Notes: generated by a model not told the origin, from the letters alone. DNA of 64,000 nt from Pseudo-nitzschia pungens (GCA_037355855.1 CM074760.1:3898501-3962500), one strand, 5' to 3'; shown: positions 51,329 through 63,430, counted from the first letter of the stretch. Numbers and translations are program-made.

Positions 51329-52669
51329 TCAATTAGCCTTCTTGTTGCCTTTATTCTTGCCCTTCTTCCGTCCCTTGGCGCCGAAATTGTTGCCGGCACC
51401 GGCCTTCGGAGTGGACGGCGGTGGTGATGGTGCGGTTTCGACGGCTTGGACGGATCGGTTAGCGTTCTTGCTTTTAGCCTTCTGACGAAGCTCGTGGTGT
51501 TGGATTCGCTGTTCCTTGGAGAAAGTGGCGTAGACGTCCTTCGGATACTGTTTATTCTCAATCGTACCGGTGTACGTGCCTTCGAGGCCGGTTCGGTGCT
51601 TTTTCGAGCCACCACGGCCGCCATTTGAATTGGCGACAAAGGCAGAGACATAACGGTTCCGTTTGTTTTTATGGTGTAGGGTCGTGATGCCAAGATGCTC
51701 GACAAACATGGCGATGCATGCAGGAAAGTCGTGCATGTACTTCTCCTTATACTCGATGGCCTTGGTTTTCAGTACAGGGGGATCCGTCGTGACAGAGCCT
51801 AAGGCTTTCGCCTCGAGCATAACTTCAGTACGTTCTTCCGTCCGTTCATAGGCATCAATCTCGTTCAGCCAATTGCTAGCAGTAGGTTGCATACCAATCA
51901 AAGGTTGGTAGTGTATCCAATGGCTGAATACCAATAGCTTCTGGATCAGAGGATCGGTAATAAGGATTGCGGATGGAGAAGGGCACATGGGATGGCACGC
52001 CCCAGATACATTCCGAGAGAATCGAGAGGCCGTCTCAGGCTTAAGGTTCTGGATGGACTTGATCGTACAGATGTCACGACGAAAGAGTTCCTCCGCAGTA
52101 GCAAGATCGGAGAAGGATGCGAGGATTCGTAGAAGATCCTTTTCTCGTGCGTTGAGCCATCGCCCGTCCTTGTATCCAGAGATGCCTCCTGCATCCCTGG
52201 CAGCTTTATCAGCAGCAAGGACATGGGGGGGTACTTCAGGAGTTTCGGTAGGCGCAGGAGCAGGTGCCGGCGCTGGGTTATCCACACGGGCTCGCAGGTC
52301 TTTTAGTTCTTGTTGCATATCTTTGAACAGACTGGCAAGGAGGTTAAGAGCAGTATCAGTTCGAGGTTGAATTTCGAGGTTCTCTTCTCCTTCCATTCGG
52401 ACGCGAGACGAAGTGGATGTAGTGGATCCGGCAGCAGTAACGGCAGTATCACCACCACCGCCAGATCTAGGTGATCCGGCCGAAGTTTTGGAGCGTTTTG
52501 GTGGTGGGTCCTTGAGTTTTCCAGCACGTTTGCGTCCTTGGTCTTGCTCCTTGCTGGCAGGCTTCTTCCCGGTATCCTTGTCGGTAGGTTTTCCGGTATC
52601 AGTGGGTTTGCCGGTATCGGCAGGTTTGCCGGTAGGGAGATCTTGCTTGCTAGGATCAGTCGATGGCAT
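51329..52669 (-). CDS. Copia-type gag
   Basis: The ATG at 52669 gives 446 aa; the frame extends to 52729 only via TTG. It starts with repeated GKPTDTGKP units, then a Ser/Thr-rich linker, a coiled-coil candidate (LLASLFKDMQQELKDLRARV), a helical capsid-like middle and a very basic tail (GRKKGKNKGNKKAN). There is no CCHC knuckle. The stop is TGA and pol continues in the same frame. Confidence 0.88.
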   Translation of the reverse strand: MPSTDPSKQDLPTGKPADTGKPTDTGKPTDKDTGKKPASKEQDQGRKRAGKLKDPPPKRSKTSAGSPRSGGGGDTAVTAAGSTTSTSSRVRMEGEENLEIQPRTDTALNLLASLFKDMQQELKDLRARVDNPAPAPAPAPTETPEVPPHVLAADKAARDAGGISGYKDGRWLNAREKDLLRILASFSDLATAEELFRRDICTIKSIQNLKPETASRFSRNVSGACHPMCPSPSAILITDPLIQKLLVFSHWIHYQPLIGMQPTASNWLNEIDAYERTEERTEVMLEAKALGSVTTDPPVLKTKAIEYKEKYMHDFPACIAMFVEHLGITTLHHKNKRNRYVSAFVANSNGGRGGSKKHRTGLEGTYTGTIENKQYPKDVYATFSKEQRIQHHELRQKAKSKNANRSVQAVETAPSPPPSTPKAGAGNNFGAKGRKKGKNKGNKKAN

Positions 52670-53451
52670 TTTGTTTAGGCTTTTGGATGATTTTCTTCTA
52701 ATTGCTTGGCAATTCTTCAGTTCTTTCAATCGGAAATAGACAGTAGGTCCTAATCAAAAGAATGGCAATCACACTGAATCTATCGGTTCGTTCAGGTGAA
52801 GGACGTTCGAATATATACTTCGGACGATTTCGTAGTGTGGTATCGTTCGCTTTGGCAATATTTCTTTCTGGAGCAACGGCTTTATCGCTCAAACTAATCT
52901 CCAATTTGGTTGGTTCTCAGCTTGACAACTTTGGTTTTTAAGCGTGCTCACTCGGCTTTGGTTGCAACGACCACATTATATAGCCAGGCAACAGGGCAAT
53001 CAGTTCGATTCCCGGTTCCCGCTTGGACTCTGCAGATCCTTTAGGTCCTTCTTTCCGTTTCGGTCCTTTCTGCAGTGGGTCCCCACTTGCTCCTGCTGAT
53101 CGGGCTGAGGCTTGATGGAGCCACCATCCTGCTCTGTTTCATAGACACTGGAGTGGGTCTGTCCTAGTGCCCCGATCTGTATATTCAGCAGCGAGTCCCC
53201 ATTTACATCACTTCGTGGTCGATCCGGGGATATGATCCACATTCCCGGCAAAGAAACACGAGGGGGGCATCGGTGATGTCAGCTCTGTAGTTTGTACTAA
53301 GGCCTGGAGCTGAGTTTTACATCCAGCAGATGATTATTTTACATCCAAGTGTAGGCATGGATGCCAGGAGTGATCAGCTCGCTGGGTTTCTTCAGGGCTC
53401 TAGTCAGCGTCCTGACGTCGGTGTTGCGGCGAGTCCCTGGGTCTGATAAAC
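52670..53451 (-). promoter_or_regulatory. Leader of the copia element with primer-binding region
   Basis: This 782-nt leader includes the blocks shared with the non-autonomous element at 34.4-34.9 kb and, next to the LTR, TTTATCAGACCCAGGGACTC in element orientation. The shared blocks are candidates for packaging and dimerisation signals. Confidence 0.75.
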
Positions 53452-54304
53452 TGTAAAGATATTCGCTCGTCAGCAAATAAAAGTGTGGTAACAATAACAA
53501 CAGGATAGGACGCAGTCCCAGCAAATCGTGAGACTACAGTGTGTACTGTATAGTCTATTGCATACATTCAAACACCACAAGATACTCTCCTAGAGGTGCA
53601 TCGGAATCATCGAAAAGGGAGGGCTTGATAGGTGTCTTATTTTAAGAGATAAAAGAATAGTGGAGGGAGCTGAGCAAAGCGCTCAGCTTAGCGTGACAGC
53701 GCCTCGCTGTCTCGCTGCGCTATACAGGGTATACAGCCCTGTAGCCTTGGTACTGTAGTTTACAGGGTAGCGTTCGGAGTGGTTTTAGCGAGCGTTAGCT
53801 CGCTTGCGCTCGCTCGCTTAATAACTGTTTGGGCCAGGCGTCCGGTCATGGTACATGTTATACACCAATGACCCGACCCCGGCGGTAGCATGGTATCTTA
53901 GCATGATATTATGGTATGTAGCACCATCAGTATCTCGTAGCATTAGCAACCCTAACCCTGTAGTATTTAGCTACACCATAAAAGGTGCTTTACTCGGGGT
54001 ACGTACGGTTGGTACAAATCGTACGCGGCGACCCTAGTAAACACTGCTAGCATCCATACTAAACAGGATAGTAGGATATAAGCCTGTTGCTAAGCCTGTT
54101 GCTAAGCCTGTTGCTAAGCCTGTTGCTAAGCCTGTTGCTAAGCCTGTTGCTAAGCCTGTATGCTAGCAATTAGCACACAGCTCTAGCACTCAGCCCAGCA
54201 CCTGTTAGTCAGTTACTGGAGGCTGCTGCCTGTAGCCCCAGTACACTCTCCTACACAGGAGCCTTGCTAGCACAGATCATAGCACCACCTTGAATATCTT
54301 CATA
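53452..54304 (-). repeat. 5' LTR of the copia element
   Basis: This is the 853-bp copy with six GCCTGTTGCTAA units. GCGAGCGTTAGCTCGCTTGC (53788-53807) can form a strong hairpin, as can AGCGCTCAGCTTAGCG nearby. Confidence 0.93.
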
Positions 54305-54308
54305 CATA

Positions 54309-54617
54309 AGGCACGCACAAAGCTCATTTGGTTACATTCTCTCACTCAGATGGGTGTCAGCAATGCCTAAGACCGGGAACGCATCACAAAAATATTTCCA
54401 AGTCAAAAACTCAGAACACCCTGTAAAATCATGTGATAAAAATTGACATCGATTCTTTTTTTAAATGTTATCTGATTTTACTTGACATCGGGTCGGCCAA
54501 TCTGAAGAGCAGATCCACAGACCGACAAGGGTAACAACAATAAACTTGAAATAAAAACATGCCTTAGCAGCAACAACAGGGGTACTTCCCCTATCCAACA
54601 AACAACAATCAGCAGCC
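54309..54617. other. 3' flank of the Crypton gene
   Basis: No gene is seen. The copia insertion lies directly beside it. Confidence 0.5.
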
Positions 54618-56954
54618 TCAGTGCAGATTTGGATTAGGTCGAGCGCTTCTGTTGTCATCACGGATCGCATTAATCAGACGCGTCATCGACACGTCTCCAA
54701 AGACACGCCTGATCTTATTACATGCTGTACTCAGATCATTCCCTTTATTCAGCAAGTGCTCTACAGCGTCCCAAATTAGCTTCCTTTGGGCATACTTGTA
54801 TTTACAGCTCCCTCTCTCCCTTCTAGTGAAGTCCCTTGCTGGCTTCCGACCACCAATCCCATTCTGATACTCGTCCCACATAGCTTCGATAGTCCGGGGA
54901 TGTGGATACAGTGTTGCAGGCTTTTCAGGATTTGGAACACCTTGTGGTACATGGCGTCTTCTTCTTGCTGCTGCTCCTCCAGCAGCTCTAGCAGGAGCAT
55001 ACGACAATCCACGAACCATTGCAGTCAGCGTTCGCAACTGCCGCTTTATCTCTGCGAGCTCGGCGAGCTGATGGTTCTTGATCTCTGCCACATGAGTTTG
55101 AGTAGTACAAATCTTTGCATAAATAGCATTCCTCCACTCCTGTCCACCTCTTCCAAATCCTCCCTCTCTGTCCTCTGTATCCTCGTCAGGCACCTCATCC
55201 AGATGCACGACGCCATCGTGGTTCGAAGGAATGATTCGGATCTGTTTGATTGGGTTGTCTCCTTCTGCTCTCTCTGTTCTGTGTTGAAGGGAGTACCAAT
55301 TGATGATTCTCTGTCTCAAGTCAGGGGGAACTAAGTCAGCAGCAGTAGCATCATAGCAAGCCCACACCAAAGGCTTTGTAAGGATCACTGCAACGCGATC
55401 CCCAAAGGCGCCCCGAATTGCCGGTGTTACAGATGCAGCAAGCCACTCGTCGGTCACTGAGCTGTCCTCCTTCTCCTTATAATAACAGATCCCTCTGTGG
55501 CAAAGCCTGCTGCCGGCATTAATATCCGGCCAATCCAACTGAATTTCCAAGTACTTGTCTTGCATTGCCTTACTAGTCTTCCATCTAGCTCTGTAGTTGG
55601 CGTTGTCCTTTCCAGCGCCACAGCGTCTCGACATAGTAGTTGCCCACTTCTTAACAGAGTGGGTCCCTAGTTGCTTGTCTCCTGCAAATTGAAATCGACC
55701 ACTTTCTAATACTGCTTTCGTTGCTCTTTGGTAGGCAAGCTTGCAAACCTCTGCCTCCTTGTCTTGTTTCTTTGTTGAAGACCGGCCGGCCCGGGAATCT
55801 CCCTCAGCAAAGAGCCACTGACTGAGTCGACCGGCTCCATGGGTGAGCCACACCTCTAGATACACAGCAAGACCAAGCAAAATGCAGAACCGGGGATCCA
55901 ATGAGCCCATCAGCAACTGCAGGGGACAATCCTTCTCCTCCTGTACATTCTTGGACCACCTCATCTGCGCAGTGAGGTATCCTAAATAGGTTAGACTCTC
56001 GCGAATGCTCACCTTCCTCATGTGGGAGGTATCGTCGCCTCTTGCAATTAGATGGAACTGGAACTTGAGCATGGCCTAGTGCCTCAAGTTTAGAATAGTA
56101 GGAGCCGGTCCGATTAGATCCAGCATTTGGATGAACTCATCAAGTGTGAAGGCTCGATCAGCTTGTCCCTCCTTTCCAAGCATTCGGGCCTCCTTCTTCT
56201 TTACAGCTTTGATAAGATTGTTAATTTTCTTTGACTTGGTTGGATTCCCCTCCTCTTTAGTATCGTCCCAAGCTGATGTGAGTGGCATGAAATAGGAGAT
56301 CGATTTCTTCCAGCACTCCAGACTAGATGCTCGTACATAATAAGGATTGTCCTCCGGTCCCAGATCCTCCAGTCCAAACGCTCTGTAACACATCCACTTG
56401 TAGATGTGGATGGGTTCGACAATAGAGAGTTCAGCAGTCGTGAATACCTTGTTGCTGGGGTGGATGATCCCTGTAAAGTGGCTCATCATTTCAAGCAGTG
56501 TGGAATGGTACTTCAATAACTGAGTGGGGGCATTAACATCATTTGGAAGATTTGGTGGTCCCAGGTTCTGCCTCCGGGGAATAACTGGGGGAGGTGGTCG
56601 CTCGGGCTCATTCTCCTGTTCAGGAGGTTCTTCTGGAACTTCTTCCTCCTCATTGTCTCCTTCTTGGGGAGCAGGAGGACGGAGAGCAGGAGGATGGGGA
56701 GCAGGAGGACGAGGAGCAGGAGGACGAGGAGCAGGAGCAGCAGGAGAAGCAGGAACAGCATCATCAGCAGCAACAGCAGGAGGGGGCGCGTCTGCTGCTG
56801 CAGCATCCAACCGGGCGCAAGCGTCGGCATCCAGGGGGAATGCAGCTGCGAACGCTACGCTGTTTCGTGCTGCATCCGCCCTAGCAGCCCTGAGCCTTGC
56901 GCACCTCTCCCTTTGCCTAATGGCTCTTGGATTCATAGACAGTTGCCTTGGCAT
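54618..56954 (-). pseudogene. Crypton-type tyrosine recombinase with C-terminal GCR1_C domain, one in-frame TAG
   Basis: Cryptons move with a tyrosine recombinase. The frame opens at the ATG at 56954 and runs to 54618 with a single internal TAG (56076-56078, after TILNLRH). The N-terminus is Ala/Pro-rich with acidic blocks. The recombinase shows FHLIARGDDT (Arg box), RWSKNV (Lys), GTHSVKKWATTMSRRCG (His box) and a DKYLEIQL Tyr candidate. A GCR1_C DNA-binding domain (about the last 100 residues, IEAMWDEYQNGIGGRKPARDF onward in two parts) closes it. The His box reads HSVK where HxxR is usual. The stop lies just before the Arg box, so neither piece alone has a full catalytic domain. Confidence 0.87.
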
Positions 56955-57773
56955 GTTTTTTCTGTGAAATAGTGAGCAAACAGGTGAATAGAGGGGATTT
57001 TGTGAAGCAGTCGGAGACTCGACCGACAGAAATTTTGATCGATAGACATGAATCCTGTCTTTAATAATGCAACGGAAGGTTGCGCACCTCCATGTTAATA
57101 TACGGAGAAAAAAACTACTGTTTGAGCAATGTTAACGGGGTCTCAGAAGCAACCAGTACTGTACTCTCAGCCATTAAAAATGGTCCCATACGTTAAAAAA
57201 TGAGACGTACTTACGATCGTATGTATGTATACGTACTATGTAGTAGCGTTGCATTTTACCGATACCGTACGAGTACCACTCGTCCATAGAATTACTTCCC
57301 GTTGGTCACTGCTTAAAAGTGTTGTTAACAGCCGTTTCATAACCAATATCAGGCATGAATATTTATGTCTTTGTCCAAATTACCATTTTTTTTGTACTTT
57401 CATTTTTTTCAGGTCTTTGTGTTTACATCTTGTGCATAAAATTGCTCCCTCCTCCACAAATTTTGACAACCTTATTACAACATGATGATGTCCTTGGCCA
57501 ATTCTCTGTCTCGTGGTAAGCACAATGTGCTTTGTTTTATCGTCCTTTTTTCCCCTTTCTGTCTCTAACTTCTTTTCACATTTATCTTCCACCACCAGTC
57601 TCCATATTTGTTCAGTCGAGATGGTTGTGGCTCACTAAGACACAGATGTTTTCCATTTTACCTTATTGTGTGAACTCATTGTCTTGCGTCATTCAGATTT
57701 TGGGGACTACTGCCAATGTCTACACTGTCGTGATATCCTTGTCTTCCATTATCTGCTCATGTCCTGACATTCA
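56955..57773. other. Stretch between the Crypton gene and the gypsy relic
   Basis: It would hold the Crypton promoter and 5' end. AT-rich and T-rich tracts occur; no gene is recognised. Confidence 0.5.
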
Positions 57774-57905
57774 TGCCGTGCACCGGAATACAGTCACGAG
57801 TCCACTCGTGATTGGAATATGATTAGCAAGCCTCCGGATTGCTGAATTGCAGGAAACTTGCGAGTATTGGAAGCAATAGCAATAGACTAATTCATTACTG
57901 TAAAG

Positions 57906-59229
57906 ATGAGCATCGACAGTGAAAAAGGGGGAGTAGCCTTCAGCGGCTACCTGAAAGTGCTCACCGGTACTGAAAGACCAGAACTCTTCATCATCTGGAA
58001 GAGAGACTTTGACCAGAAAATTGCTGGCAATGACAAACTCCAAGGAGACCAGAAACTAGACATCCTCCAGAGAATTCTCTCCAATGAGGCACTGTCCATT
58101 GTCCAGATGACCTTAGGCTGGTCCTACTATGCTGAGCCGGAACACAAGATACACAACAACAAGTTGGTCCACAAGAGGATCCAAGAAATCGGCAAAACCA
58201 AACCAACAAAAAGAACCTCCCTCTGATACGAACACGGAGGCGGCAAAGGGCAAAGCCACCCAAGCTGAGAAAACCAAACCGACAGCCACGGCAACATCGG
58301 ACAAGGAAACAGAGCCCAAGGAACTCAGAACTCCAATCCCCAAGAAATGGGTACCAAATGCCCTCATTCAGTACTACCAAACTGAGGAGTACAAGAAGGA
58401 TGTCATCAAGGAATGCATGCATGCCCTCAAGCTCAAAATCTTTGGCAATGACATTACCAGAAAGAGAGCATACATCCACCTCCGCAAGTTCATTTGGAAT
58501 GCCCGCGTCAACATGAAACACGGCATCTGCTCCTGGGCCAACCGCATGGCCGAACTACAGAGCTACCTACCAGAATGCCTCTGGAACATGGTGCAGAGAC
58601 CGCAATGGCACCTTCCAGCTTCACAGAAGCTGAAACGAAGGAAATCCTGGACTCCAACATGACCCACGCCCAAAGGGATAAATTGGAACACCTGGGATGG
58701 GACCTTTTATGCCCTTTCCTTTGACACCACCATTGACAAGTTGGAAAACTTGGAAACCACTATCCAAAAGGAGGAGGAACTACAAAAGCGCATCACCGAA
58801 CTGGAAAAACAGAACCAAGGCGCCAAGCACAAGTCCAAGGCCACTTCTGGGGGAGGAAATGGAAAGTCTCCCGGCAAAAAGAAGCTCCCAATGGACAGCA
58901 ACAAGCAACTATGCAAGACTTGCGGCAAGACCCATGCTGGCAAGTGCTGGAAACTCACCGGCGGTCCCTCCAAGAAGGGAAGGTTCGACTGGGAAACCAT
59001 CAACTTGCTCAAGTAGCACTTTGTGGCAAAAGAAGACTCAGACAATGAGCAACACTCCAAACCCCATTGGGGAAGGAACCTCTCCAACCACAAATACTCC
59101 TATGTACTGGCCACGGCCCAAGCCGACACAGGAGCCTTGGACGATGATATCTCCATCACCGAGAAGGACCTAAAGGAGTACAGAAGGAAGTACAGGAAGA
59201 CCTTCAAGAAGAAAGGATCCCACAACTGA
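57906..59229 (+). pseudogene. Gypsy gag relic
   Basis: It is homologous to the intact gag but with frameshifts near 58190, 58600 and 58690 and a TAG at 59014-59016 (after NLLK). The zinc knuckle is kept with the same short spacing (LCKTCGKTHAGKCW). The end again reads TGA ATG in one frame. Confidence 0.9.
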
Positions 59230-61622
59230 ATGGCCAGCGCCGACCACACCAGACCCCGCATAATCAACAGATTTGCAGACCTCTGTGTGGAGGTGCTGGA
59301 CCACAAAGGAAGGGGAAGGATGCTCCGGGGCCTACTGGACACCGGTTGCTCCAAATCCATCATTTTAAGGCATTTTGTCAACTGAAGTCAACTTACAAAC
59401 CGGGACCAGAGATCTGTCACCTACAACACCTATGGGGGCAAATTTTGAACCAAGTCTGCGGCCTCAGTGGGACTAAGACTGATAGAATTTTCAAACTCCA
59501 AGCCCATCAACTGGACCTTCCAAGTGGATGAATATCACCACCACAAGGAGGTCCCCTACAACATGATCATAGGATCCGACCTGATGGCGCAACTGGGACT
59601 GGATATCAAATACAGCTCCCGGACGATTGAATGGCAAAGAGACACCATTCCCATGAAGGGGATGGGGGAGCTCTCTGACCCGGACAAATGTGAGGCTGTA
59701 TTCTTTGCCAACACGCAGAGTCCAATCCTCCAACAGGAGGAGGAAAGGCAATCCAAAATCCTGGATGCAGATTACTCCAAGGTGGACATCGACGCGATGG
59801 TCAATGACCTGGAGATCACTGACGCATCCAAGGTAGCCTTGAAGAAAATATTGAAGAAGTTTCCTACACTCTTTGGAGGAGGTCTGGGACTACTCAAGAA
59901 TGTTGAACCAGTATCCATTGAACTCCAACCAGGGGTTGAACCAGTCCGGCAGAGGTACTATTCTGTACCTCATGCCTTTGAACAAGCACTCCGGAAGGAA
60001 ATCAACCGGCTCTGTGATATTGGAGTCCTGGAGAAACTCCCCCATGATGATGACTCACCTTGGGCATCTCCTACGTTCTGCCAACCCAAGAAAACTGGGG
60101 ACATCCAAGTGCTCACTGATTTCCAGAAAATGAATGCAGCAATCCAACGTAAACCATTTCCACTACCACGAATAGGGGAAACAATCCAACAACTGCAGAA
60201 ATTCAAGTCTGCTATGGCACTAGACTTGTCCCAAGGGTACTACACCATTCCCATCTGCAAGGAGAGCCAAAAGATTTGATCTACCATTTTGCCATGGGGA
60301 AAATATGCCTACAAGAGATTGGCAATGGAAATCGCGTGTGCGCCGGATATATTTCAGTCGGTGATGATGAACCTACTGGGGGACTTGGACTACATCCTTG
60401 TCTACATTGATGACATCCTAATCATCCAGAGAGAGGGGGAGTCCGAACAGGATCACCTCGACAAGATAGATACAGTCCTCGAGCAACTGGATGATGCTGG
60501 CTTTCAAGCCAACCTTTGAAAATCCTTCTTCATGCAAAAAGAGGTGGAGTATCTGGGATTTCTCCTAATAACAGAGGGCATTCAACCCCAGCCAAAGAAG
60601 CTGGAGGCGATGAAGCATCTGGAAGCCCCCAAGAACACAAAACAACTCAAGATGTTCCTTGGCATGGTAAATTTCTACCGGGATATGTGGAAGCGCCGCT
60701 CCCACATCCTTGCCCCCCTCAACAAGCTGGCAGGCAAAACGGGAAAAATGAACTGGTACTGGGGTCCAGTAGAGCAGAGAGCTTTCATGGAGGCGAAGAG
60801 GATGCTCGCAGAAGAAGCAAAACTTGCATTCCTGGACTTTACAAAACCATTTCATCTCTACTCAGATGCTAGCGACAGACAACTGGGAGCAACTGTATGC
60901 CAAGATGGCAAGCCCCTTAGTTTCTACACACAGAAACTGAATTCAGCACAGCTCAACTACACTGTTGGAGAAAAAGAACCCCTTGGTATAGTGGAAGGGC
61001 TAAAGGCGTTTGAAGGGATCCTACAAGGACAAGATGTGACCATTGACACAGATCACCTGAATCTACTGTACCAGCAGATGCCCACACAAAGAATGGTCCA
61101 GTGGAGACTCCTTATGGAGGAGTTCCATCCAGTAGTCAAGCATGTTGCCGGCAAAGACAACGATGCAGCAGATGCACTGTCCCAACTGGACATCACTGAT
61201 GACCCAGCAGATACAGTAGAATGGTTACCACCAAATAAGCCCCTCACCTACTTGGATGAGGAAGAGCACCTCCAGCAGCTCCTATTCCCACTTGGAGAAG
61301 ACACGCCGGAAGAATTCCAGGGCAATAGTGCATTCCCACTTGCCCCGGACATGATCCAGTTCTACCAACAAAAGGACATAGAGATCACGAGTGCTCTGGA
61401 AAAGGACAGCCGACTAACCACCAAAGACGTGGAAGGTTACAGTCTAATCCACAAAGAAGGGAAGATCCTGATTCCCACCAAACTCAAGGAAAGAGTCATG
61501 GAATGGTACCACACGATGCTGGTCCATCCCGGAGAAAAGAGAATGGAACAGAGCATACGCTCAGTGTTCACCTGGAAGGGCCTGAGGAGGGACGTTCAGG
61601 ATCTCTGTAAGCACTGCCACAC
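59230..61622 (+). pseudogene. Gypsy pol relic, 5' two thirds
   Basis: Protease, RT, RNase H and the start of integrase are recognisable (LVYIDDILII at about 60390-60420; LYSDASDRQLG at about 60856). Stops occur at about 59383, 59447, 60277 and 60517, mostly single-base changes at CGA or TGC-type codons. The copy breaks in the HHCC zinc module at the retroposon insertion. Confidence 0.92.
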
Positions 61623-62119
61623 AATTTGCACATTGCACATTTTGTCCGACGTTCCGATGTTCCAGTACTAAAAATACGTAAATTTCTACACAACTTTACC
61701 ATGCGATATCTCCCTCCCTTTTACACCCCCAATCACAACCCCAGGACCTACATGTATTAACCAAGACCTGCGCTCTTTGTTTCTGCTATTGGTTCAGTTG
61801 CTGGCTGCTTCTTTTGGTTGATTTGGTTGCCAATTCACCACTCGACCAAGGGATCAGCAACAGCAGCAGCACCAAAACCGACACATAATTTTCTACAGCA
61901 CTTCCAGTACAGATACTACAGCAATTCACCACTCATTTTCGATGTACTGTATTTCTGCTTCGCATGAATTTCTACTTCAAATGAGTTTCTGCTTTGATCT
62001 GTTTCCAAGCTCCAACCAAGGCCCTTCCGTATATCTTGCTATACTTAATGTTCTACACTGTTTCCAAGCTGCTTAAGTGATTCTCACTTAATGTTCTACA
62101 TTCTTCAAGGTTCCTTGCT

Positions 62120-63050
62120 CAGTCCTATAAGTCTTTTCAAGTTGAAGGTACAGAACAGCCCCTTACACTGTAGGAATATTTCTACAAGAAATTCCAGCTG
62201 TCATCTGTTTTCAAGTCAATTGCCCTGCTGGTCCATAAGTGTTTTCAATTATGGACCTACTGTTTCCTGACCCAAGCCCCAAAGCCGCTAAGCACAGTTT
62301 GCTTAAGGCTCCACCACCTACATAATCCTCTCAGGTGTACACTACAACTGTAATCTGTTTTCAAGCCTACAGCCCTGCTGGACCATAAGTGTTCTCGCTT
62401 ATGATCCTACTGTTTTTTGACCCAAGCCCCAAAGCCGCTAAGTACTGTGACACTGTAGTGTAGCTACGATCACGATCACGAATGAATAATTAACCGAATC
62501 CCACTTGGGGAATCGAATATAATATACGGCAACGGATACCTTTAATATGTGACCTAATTATTATGGTCAAGTCCCAGAATAGGATATATGCCTAATTGTG
62601 GGAATCGACAATGAATCAACATTTATGGCAGAGCATGGCAAAATGTGGCTATGCTCGCGACCTCAAATTTTATATGTTCCCATTCTCAATTTGCGTAACA
62701 ATATCTCGTAAAGTATCTAAACATTCACAATTTCCATACTACTCCGAAATTTTTACCTTAACGTGTAACAAGTACAGCTTGCTTAAGGCTCTCCCACCTA
62801 CATATATCTCTCAGATGCATTCTTGAACTTTATCTGTTTTCAAGTCTTCTGCCCTGCTTGACCATAAGTGTTTCCGTTTATGGACCTCCTGTTTTTCTGA
62901 CCCAAGCCCCAAAGCCGCTGAGTACAGGTTACTTAAAGCTCCATCACCTACATATACCCCTCCAGCTCACAGTACAGCTGCCACCTGTTTTCAAGCCTAC
63001 AGCCCTGATGGTTCATAATTGTTCTCACTTAGAGCCCTTGTTTCCAAGCT
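62120..63050 (+). repeat. 150-bp tandem modules in the retroposon
   Basis: The marker CCCAAGCCCCAAAGCCGCT occurs at 62271, 62421 and 62901. After subtraction of the 330-bp solo-LTR insertion, both spacings are 150 bp. A further partial unit lies on each side, sharing TCTGTTTTCAAG and GACCATAAGTGTT. Confidence 0.85.
62446..62770. repeat. Solo LTR, 325 bp
   Basis: It starts TGTGACACTGTAG and ends ACGTGTAACA, with the 5-bp target duplication AGTAC on each side (62441-62445 and 62771-62775). It interrupts a 150-bp module of the retroposon, and its removal restores the module spacing exactly. It is unrelated to the other LTRs in the window. Confidence 0.82.
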
Positions 63051-63124
63051 ACTACGAAGTTCTAACAGGAGGACAGCAGCTGTTTTGAATTTTGTAGTAG
63101 GCTCCACTGCCTCTATGTGTTACG

Positions 63125-63430
63125 AGCATGGTATGGTACCGGTAGGTACCAATACGAGCATGGTACCAGTAGGTACCAATATGAGCATGGTACTGGTAGG
63201 TACCACTGCGAGCATTACCTGGGAAATTTTGCTTGTGTTCTTTTGGAATGTGTTTGGGGCACTCGCATTACTGATGCTGCAATACAGCATGCAGAGACCA
63301 GTTTTGCTTGCATCAGCTGACCACTTGCACTACTGATGCTGCAATCCAGCATACAGAGAGCAGTTTTGCTCATGTCAGCTGACCACTCCTAGCATTACTG
63401 ATGCTGTACAGCAGCATTCAAGGGACAGTT
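63125..63430 (+). repeat. Short tandem modules near the retroposon 3' end
   Basis: Three units of about 28 bp carry GAGCATGGTA and GGTAGGTACCA (63125-63215). Three units of about 66 bp follow, with ATTACTGATGCTG, CAGCAT and CAGTTTTGCT (63262-63440). Confidence 0.8.

Larger units (their letters stand above)
45217..54304 (-). mobile_element. Copia/CoDi-type LTR retrotransposon, 9088 bp
   Basis: LTRs are 45217-46034 (818 bp) and 53452-54304 (853 bp). The length gap is three extra 12-bp units of GCCTGTTGCTAA in the right LTR plus small indels; otherwise I see one substitution. Plus-strand termini are TGTAAAG and CTTCATA, and the target duplication is CATA (45213-45216 and 54305-54308). Order in the minus orientation is 5' LTR, leader, gag, pol (PR-IN-RT-RH, the copia order) and 3' LTR. 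It is young and looks competent. Confidence 0.95.
57774..61622 (+). mobile_element. Degraded Ty3/gypsy copy with truncated 5' LTR
   Basis: An LTR stub (57774 to about 57890, starting TGCCGTGCACCGG) is joined to gag at the codons for MSIDSEKGG. The LTR 3' part, primer site, leader and the first 25 or so gag codons are therefore deleted. Gag (57906-59229) and pol (59230-61622) follow, related to the intact 9.7-15.5 kb element. The copy is then interrupted by a retroposon at 61623 and resumes at 63728-63803. Confidence 0.92.
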
